From: Pseudomonas guariconensis
GTDB lineage: Bacteria; Pseudomonadota; Gammaproteobacteria; Pseudomonadales; Pseudomonadaceae
Assembly (NCBI RefSeq): GCF_015680235.1
Contig: NZ_JADLJL010000016.1
Location: 45,915-109,914, forward strand
Reading direction: 5' to 3'
DNA length: 64,000 nt
The notes below the pieces were generated by a model. It made no database searches. It was not told the origin of the DNA and worked only from the letters and a program-made list of their open reading frames with translations. Numbering within the stretch: the first letter of the stretch is position 1; the number at the start of each line of letters is the position of its first letter. Made by a program: the position numbers and the translations under genes. Positions 61,054 through 64,000 of the stretch are shown in pieces.

Positions 61054-63504
61054 TCACCAATTGTGCGTATAGCTGGCGGTCAACACAGTCCCCGGTGCCG
61101 GCAGGTGGCTGGTGTTGTTGTTATTGCGCAGCAGTTGGCTGTAGAGCGGGTAGTAGTCGCGATTGAACAGGTTCTGGATGCCGATGCTCACCTGGTCATC
61201 GGGGGTGAGCCGATACTGGCTCACCAGGTCCACCGTCGTGTAGGTACTGACCTGGTGGCGGCCGAAGCTGTCGACACCATTGAGGCGATAATCCTTGGAA
61301 TCGAAGAACGTGGCCTGTAGGCGGTTGCTCCAGTCGAAGGTCGGCTTGTACTGAATGTACGCCGTCAGCTTCAGTGGCGGGACGCGATAGCCGGTCATGT
61401 CTTGCCAGCCCTTGCCGTCCGGCTTCTCTCGCCCTTGCATCCAGGTCGCGCTACCTCCGGCGCCCCATACTTCATCGTCGCTGAGCCAGTCCGCGCTGGC
61501 CTCCACGCCATAGACGCGCTCCTTGGTGCGGGTGAGGATCAGGCCGTTGTTGAAGCTTTGTACGTCGCCCAGCTTGGAAGTGGTGTAGAACAGCGCCAGA
61601 GTGCCCAGAGTGTTGCTGCCCAGCTCGCCGCGCCAGCCAAGCTCGTAGTTGTTGGTCTTGACCGGCTCCAGGTTCGAGGCGCCGAGATCGAAGCCACGGC
61701 GTGCGTTGCGCAGCTGGATGCCGATGTCGGGCAACTGGAAGCCCTGGCTGAAGGAGGCGTAGATTTCCTGGCCGGTGACCGGCGAATAGACGATGCCGAT
61801 GTTCGACAGCAGCGCATCGTAGTCGATGTCGCCACCCTTGACCGTTGCCGGAGAGGCCGCCTTGGATTCGGACAGCGGGACGAAATCATCGAACTTGGCC
61901 GTGGAGTACTCGTAGCGCAGGCCGCCGTCGATCGACCAGTGTTCGTTGAAACGGTGCTGCAGCTGGGCGAACGCGCCGGCGCTTCGGGTTTTGAGCGGCG
62001 GCATGTAGGTAAGCCTGCCGGTCTTGTCGAACACCAGGCCGCCACTGGCGTCGTAGGCGTCCGAGTCGAACACGTCCAGCGGCATGTCGCTGCGCTCCTG
62101 GTTGTAGTCGCCGCCCCACACCAGTTCGGTATTGCCGCTTTCGCCAAGCGGGGTGCGCAGGGTCAGGCGGCTGCCGAACACTTCGCTGTTCTGCATCACC
62201 TGATCGACGTTGCCGCCGCGGGTTGCGACGGCGCGGGCATCGAATGGGGTGAAGCGGGTGAAGTAGTCCCGGTAGTACACCTGGGCAGAAAGCCGGCTGC
62301 CGAGAATGTCCAGGTTCTCGTATTCCAGGTTCACCAAGGTATTGCGAATGCGGTTCTGCTCGTCCAGGTCCAGGCCTTTGATCGCATTGGCCGGGACCGA
62401 GCCTGGTGGAAGCTTGGCGACGCTCGGGTCGGTGGCGTAGTCGGTGTCCTGGCGTGCGTCGTAATGGCTGACCGCGAGCTGGACCCGTTGGTCCTCGTCG
62501 ATGCGCAGCCCGAGCTTGCCCCCGATGTTGTAGATGTTCGAGTCGAACAGGTCGCCCTGGCTCGGTTCCGGCGCGATGCGGTCGCCGTGCGCATCGTACG
62601 AGGCGCCGACGTGGCGGGTACCGAAGTCGAACGCGTAGTCCACTGCCCCTTGGGAGCCTGCGAAATACTGCTGGAACTGACCGCCCAGCCCATCGCTGCC
62701 CAGGCGGCTCAGGGGTGAGGTGGCGCTCAGGCTGGTTTCGGCCCGGTTTTCACCACCGGCGGGGCGGGTGGTGATGGAAATGATGCCGCCAGTGGCGCCG
62801 CTGCCATAGATGGCGCTGCTGCCGCGTATGACTTCGACCCGCTCGATCAATGCCGGGTCGATGTTGGCCAAGTTGCGCGAGGAGTCGCGGTTGGTGTTGA
62901 GCGGCACGCCATCGACCATGATCAGCATGCTGCGTCCGCGCAGGGTCTGCCCATATTCGGTGATGGTGCGGCTGGAGTCGGACATGCCCGGAACTACCTT
63001 GGCCAGCACCGTGGCCAGGCTGTCGGAGCCTTGGCGCAGCTCCTGCAGTTGGTCGTGCTCGATGACGGTGGACTGCCGGGTCGCAGAGACCAGGTCACTG
63101 CTGGTGCGTGAGGCGGTGATCTCCATCTGTGCCATTTCCAGAGGCTGGCTCGGGGCGGCTTGCGTGGGGGCGGGGGTATCTTGGGCCGCGCTGGACGGAA
63201 CGATGATGAAGGTGTGCTCATCCTTGGCTTGCGCTTGCAGGCCGCTGTCCTCGAGCAACTTCTGCAGGGCTTGCTCCGGGGTGAACCGGCCTTTGATCGC
63301 AGGGGCCTGACGGCCTTCACCCAGGTCGCCGGCAAAGATGATCTGCACCGAGGACTGGTGGGCGAGGGTGTTGATGGCTTGCCCGAGCGGCGCGGCCGGC
63401 AGGTCCACGTCCACCTTTTCCCGACCTTGCGCCGACATCGCGAGGAGCAGGCTGCTGGTCAGCAACGAAAGGCGTAGGGAGCGATTCCTGAAGGAAGAAT
63501 GCAC
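61054..63504 (-). CDS. TonB-dependent transducer/receptor with STN domain (FecA-like)
   Basis: An 816-aa outer-membrane receptor. A signal peptide (MHSSFRNRSLRLSLLTSSLLLAMSAQG) precedes an N-terminal STN signalling domain (VDVDLPAAPLGQAINTLAHQSSVQIIF to about residue 100). Then come the plug domain (GQTLRGRSMLIMVDGVPLNTN, IERVEVIRGSSAIYGSGATGGII) and the 22-strand barrel ending PAPGTVLTASYTHNW. GTG 63504, with AAGGA about 9 nt before, starts exactly at the signal peptide. The upstream FecR gene makes this a cell-surface signalling system: ligand uptake also signals through FecR to an ECF sigma factor expected beyond the window. Ligand (siderophore, haem or other chelate) unknown. Confidence 0.92.
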   Translation of the reverse strand: MHSSFRNRSLRLSLLTSSLLLAMSAQGREKVDVDLPAAPLGQAINTLAHQSSVQIIFAGDLGEGRQAPAIKGRFTPEQALQKLLEDSGLQAQAKDEHTFIIVPSSAAQDTPAPTQAAPSQPLEMAQMEITASRTSSDLVSATRQSTVIEHDQLQELRQGSDSLATVLAKVVPGMSDSSRTITEYGQTLRGRSMLIMVDGVPLNTNRDSSRNLANIDPALIERVEVIRGSSAIYGSGATGGIISITTRPAGGENRAETSLSATSPLSRLGSDGLGGQFQQYFAGSQGAVDYAFDFGTRHVGASYDAHGDRIAPEPSQGDLFDSNIYNIGGKLGLRIDEDQRVQLAVSHYDARQDTDYATDPSVAKLPPGSVPANAIKGLDLDEQNRIRNTLVNLEYENLDILGSRLSAQVYYRDYFTRFTPFDARAVATRGGNVDQVMQNSEVFGSRLTLRTPLGESGNTELVWGGDYNQERSDMPLDVFDSDAYDASGGLVFDKTGRLTYMPPLKTRSAGAFAQLQHRFNEHWSIDGGLRYEYSTAKFDDFVPLSESKAASPATVKGGDIDYDALLSNIGIVYSPVTGQEIYASFSQGFQLPDIGIQLRNARRGFDLGASNLEPVKTNNYELGWRGELGSNTLGTLALFYTTSKLGDVQSFNNGLILTRTKERVYGVEASADWLSDDEVWGAGGSATWMQGREKPDGKGWQDMTGYRVPPLKLTAYIQYKPTFDWSNRLQATFFDSKDYRLNGVDSFGRHQVSTYTTVDLVSQYRLTPDDQVSIGIQNLFNRDYYPLYSQLLRNNNNTSHLPAPGTVLTASYTHNW

Positions 63505-63581
63505 GTCTGGAGTTCCTTTGTAGGTTGGCTTTTTCCAAATAGCCGCCACGGAGATCCAGAAACCCTACCTGCTTTTGAGAA

Positions 63582-64000
63582 TTATTTTCTTGTCGTTTTG
63601 CGTTGAACCAGTACGGCGCCGTCCGCTTGGCGCAGCACGGCAACGGGAAGGATGCTCGGCAGCAGGTCGAGCAACCGGTCGACCTTGTGGGCGTCGAAGA
63701 CACCTGTCACCTTGAGCGCCGCCAAGCTGGTATCGCCCATCTCGATAGGCGCCTTCCGATACTGGCGCAGCACCGCGATCGCCTCGTCCAGCGGCGTCTG
63801 CTCGAACACGATGCGGTCATCCTTCCAGGCCATGGCGGTGGCTGCGTCGACTTTGCTGACCGGCGTCAGTTGCCCGCCGATCGAGTCGACCTGCTGCCCC
63901 GGCATCAGAATGGTCGAGGCTTGAGCTTCGCCCCCCGGCCCGACAAACCCGCGCCCCCCGGCCAAGGGGACAACCCCGGCGTAGTTTAACAGGCGCCCGG
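63582..64000 (-). CDS. FecR anti-sigma/sigma regulator (5' part outside window)
   Basis: C-terminal about 139 residues of a FecR-family periplasmic/inner-membrane signal transducer. The frame is open to the window edge (GRLLNYAGVVPLAGG...). The FecR signature AWKDDRIVFEQTPLDEAIAVLRQYRKAPIEMGD and the end VTGVFDAHKVDRLLDLLPSILPVAVLRQADGAVLV are clear. It receives the signal from the STN domain of the receptor encoded 77 bp downstream. GAGAATTATTTTC at 63577-63589 overlaps the stop and weakly resembles a Fur box. Confidence 0.9.
   Translation of the reverse strand, partial: GRLLNYAGVVPLAGGRGFVGPGGEAQASTILMPGQQVDSIGGQLTPVSKVDAATAMAWKDDRIVFEQTPLDEAIAVLRQYRKAPIEMGDTSLAALKVTGVFDAHKVDRLLDLLPSILPVAVLRQADGAVLVQRKTTRK

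Overview
The window reads as a GC-rich chromosomal segment of a fluorescent pseudomonad, most likely of the Pseudomonas putida group. This is inferred from gene content, not from a database search. The supporting content is a MuxABC-OpmB efflux operon, a GntP/GntK/GntR gluconate block, the aerobic cobalamin cluster built around CobN, DUF1652 and DUF1272 proteins, and REP-type palindromes that begin with a GTGGGAGCGGGCTTG-like motif. No rRNA, tRNA, CRISPR array, insertion sequence or prophage was recognised.

Layout. 1-4.8 kb: 3' part of a gamma-glutamyltransferase gene, a LysR regulator, the serine transporter sdaC and the thiol peroxidase tpx. 4.9-13.9 kb: the RND efflux operon muxABC-opmB, with stop/start overlaps at each junction. 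14.3-21.7 kb: one giant TcA-type insecticidal toxin subunit gene with no TcB or TcC partner in view and a lower-GC central section. 21.8-25.7 kb: an MHYT-GGDEF-EAL cyclic-di-GMP protein, a DUF1652 protein, a possibly frameshifted small ORF and a solitary tyrosine recombinase. 26.0-28.4 kb: an orphan gspG-gspF pair divergent from a lytic transglycosylase. 28.5-33.2 kb: two paralogous sensor kinases and one NtrC-type response regulator, with a good sigma-54 promoter candidate before the second kinase. 33.4-37.0 kb: gluconate permease, gluconokinase and a divergent LacI-type repressor, with one matching palindrome upstream of each. 37.1-41.0 kb: a BvgS-like hybrid kinase and its NarL-type regulator. 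41.2-50.8 kb: cobalamin synthesis and cobalt supply, in two divergent operons that each begin with a cobalamin riboswitch. 51.5-60.0 kb: a VpsR-like regulator and a five-gene exopolysaccharide-type operon. 60.4-64.0 kb: a GNAT acetyltransferase, a TonB-dependent transducer and a partial FecR.

The most striking signal is at the chlI/chlD junction near 50.16 kb. The small chelatase subunit ORF ends just after a perfect A_AAA_AAG slippery heptamer. A Shine-Dalgarno-like GAGGTG lies 11 nt upstream of the heptamer, and a perfect 9-bp GC-rich stem begins 6 nt downstream. The VWA (ChlD) domain lies in the -1 frame and has no ATG, GTG or TTG start near it. This is the layout of a dnaX-type programmed -1 frameshift. 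It predicts that one gene makes both a 337-aa ChlI-like and a 560-aa ChlI-ChlD-like subunit for the CobN cobalt chelatase.

A second unusual system is the polysaccharide operon at 53.0-60.0 kb. It joins a processive family-2 glycosyltransferase, an outer-membrane efflux-type protein fused to a C-terminal barrel-like domain, an HlyD-type adaptor, a sugar-nucleotide epimerase, and a six-CxxC zinc-ribbon protein with a degenerate GGDEF domain. A VpsR-like enhancer-binding protein that lacks the phospho-acceptor aspartate is encoded nearby.
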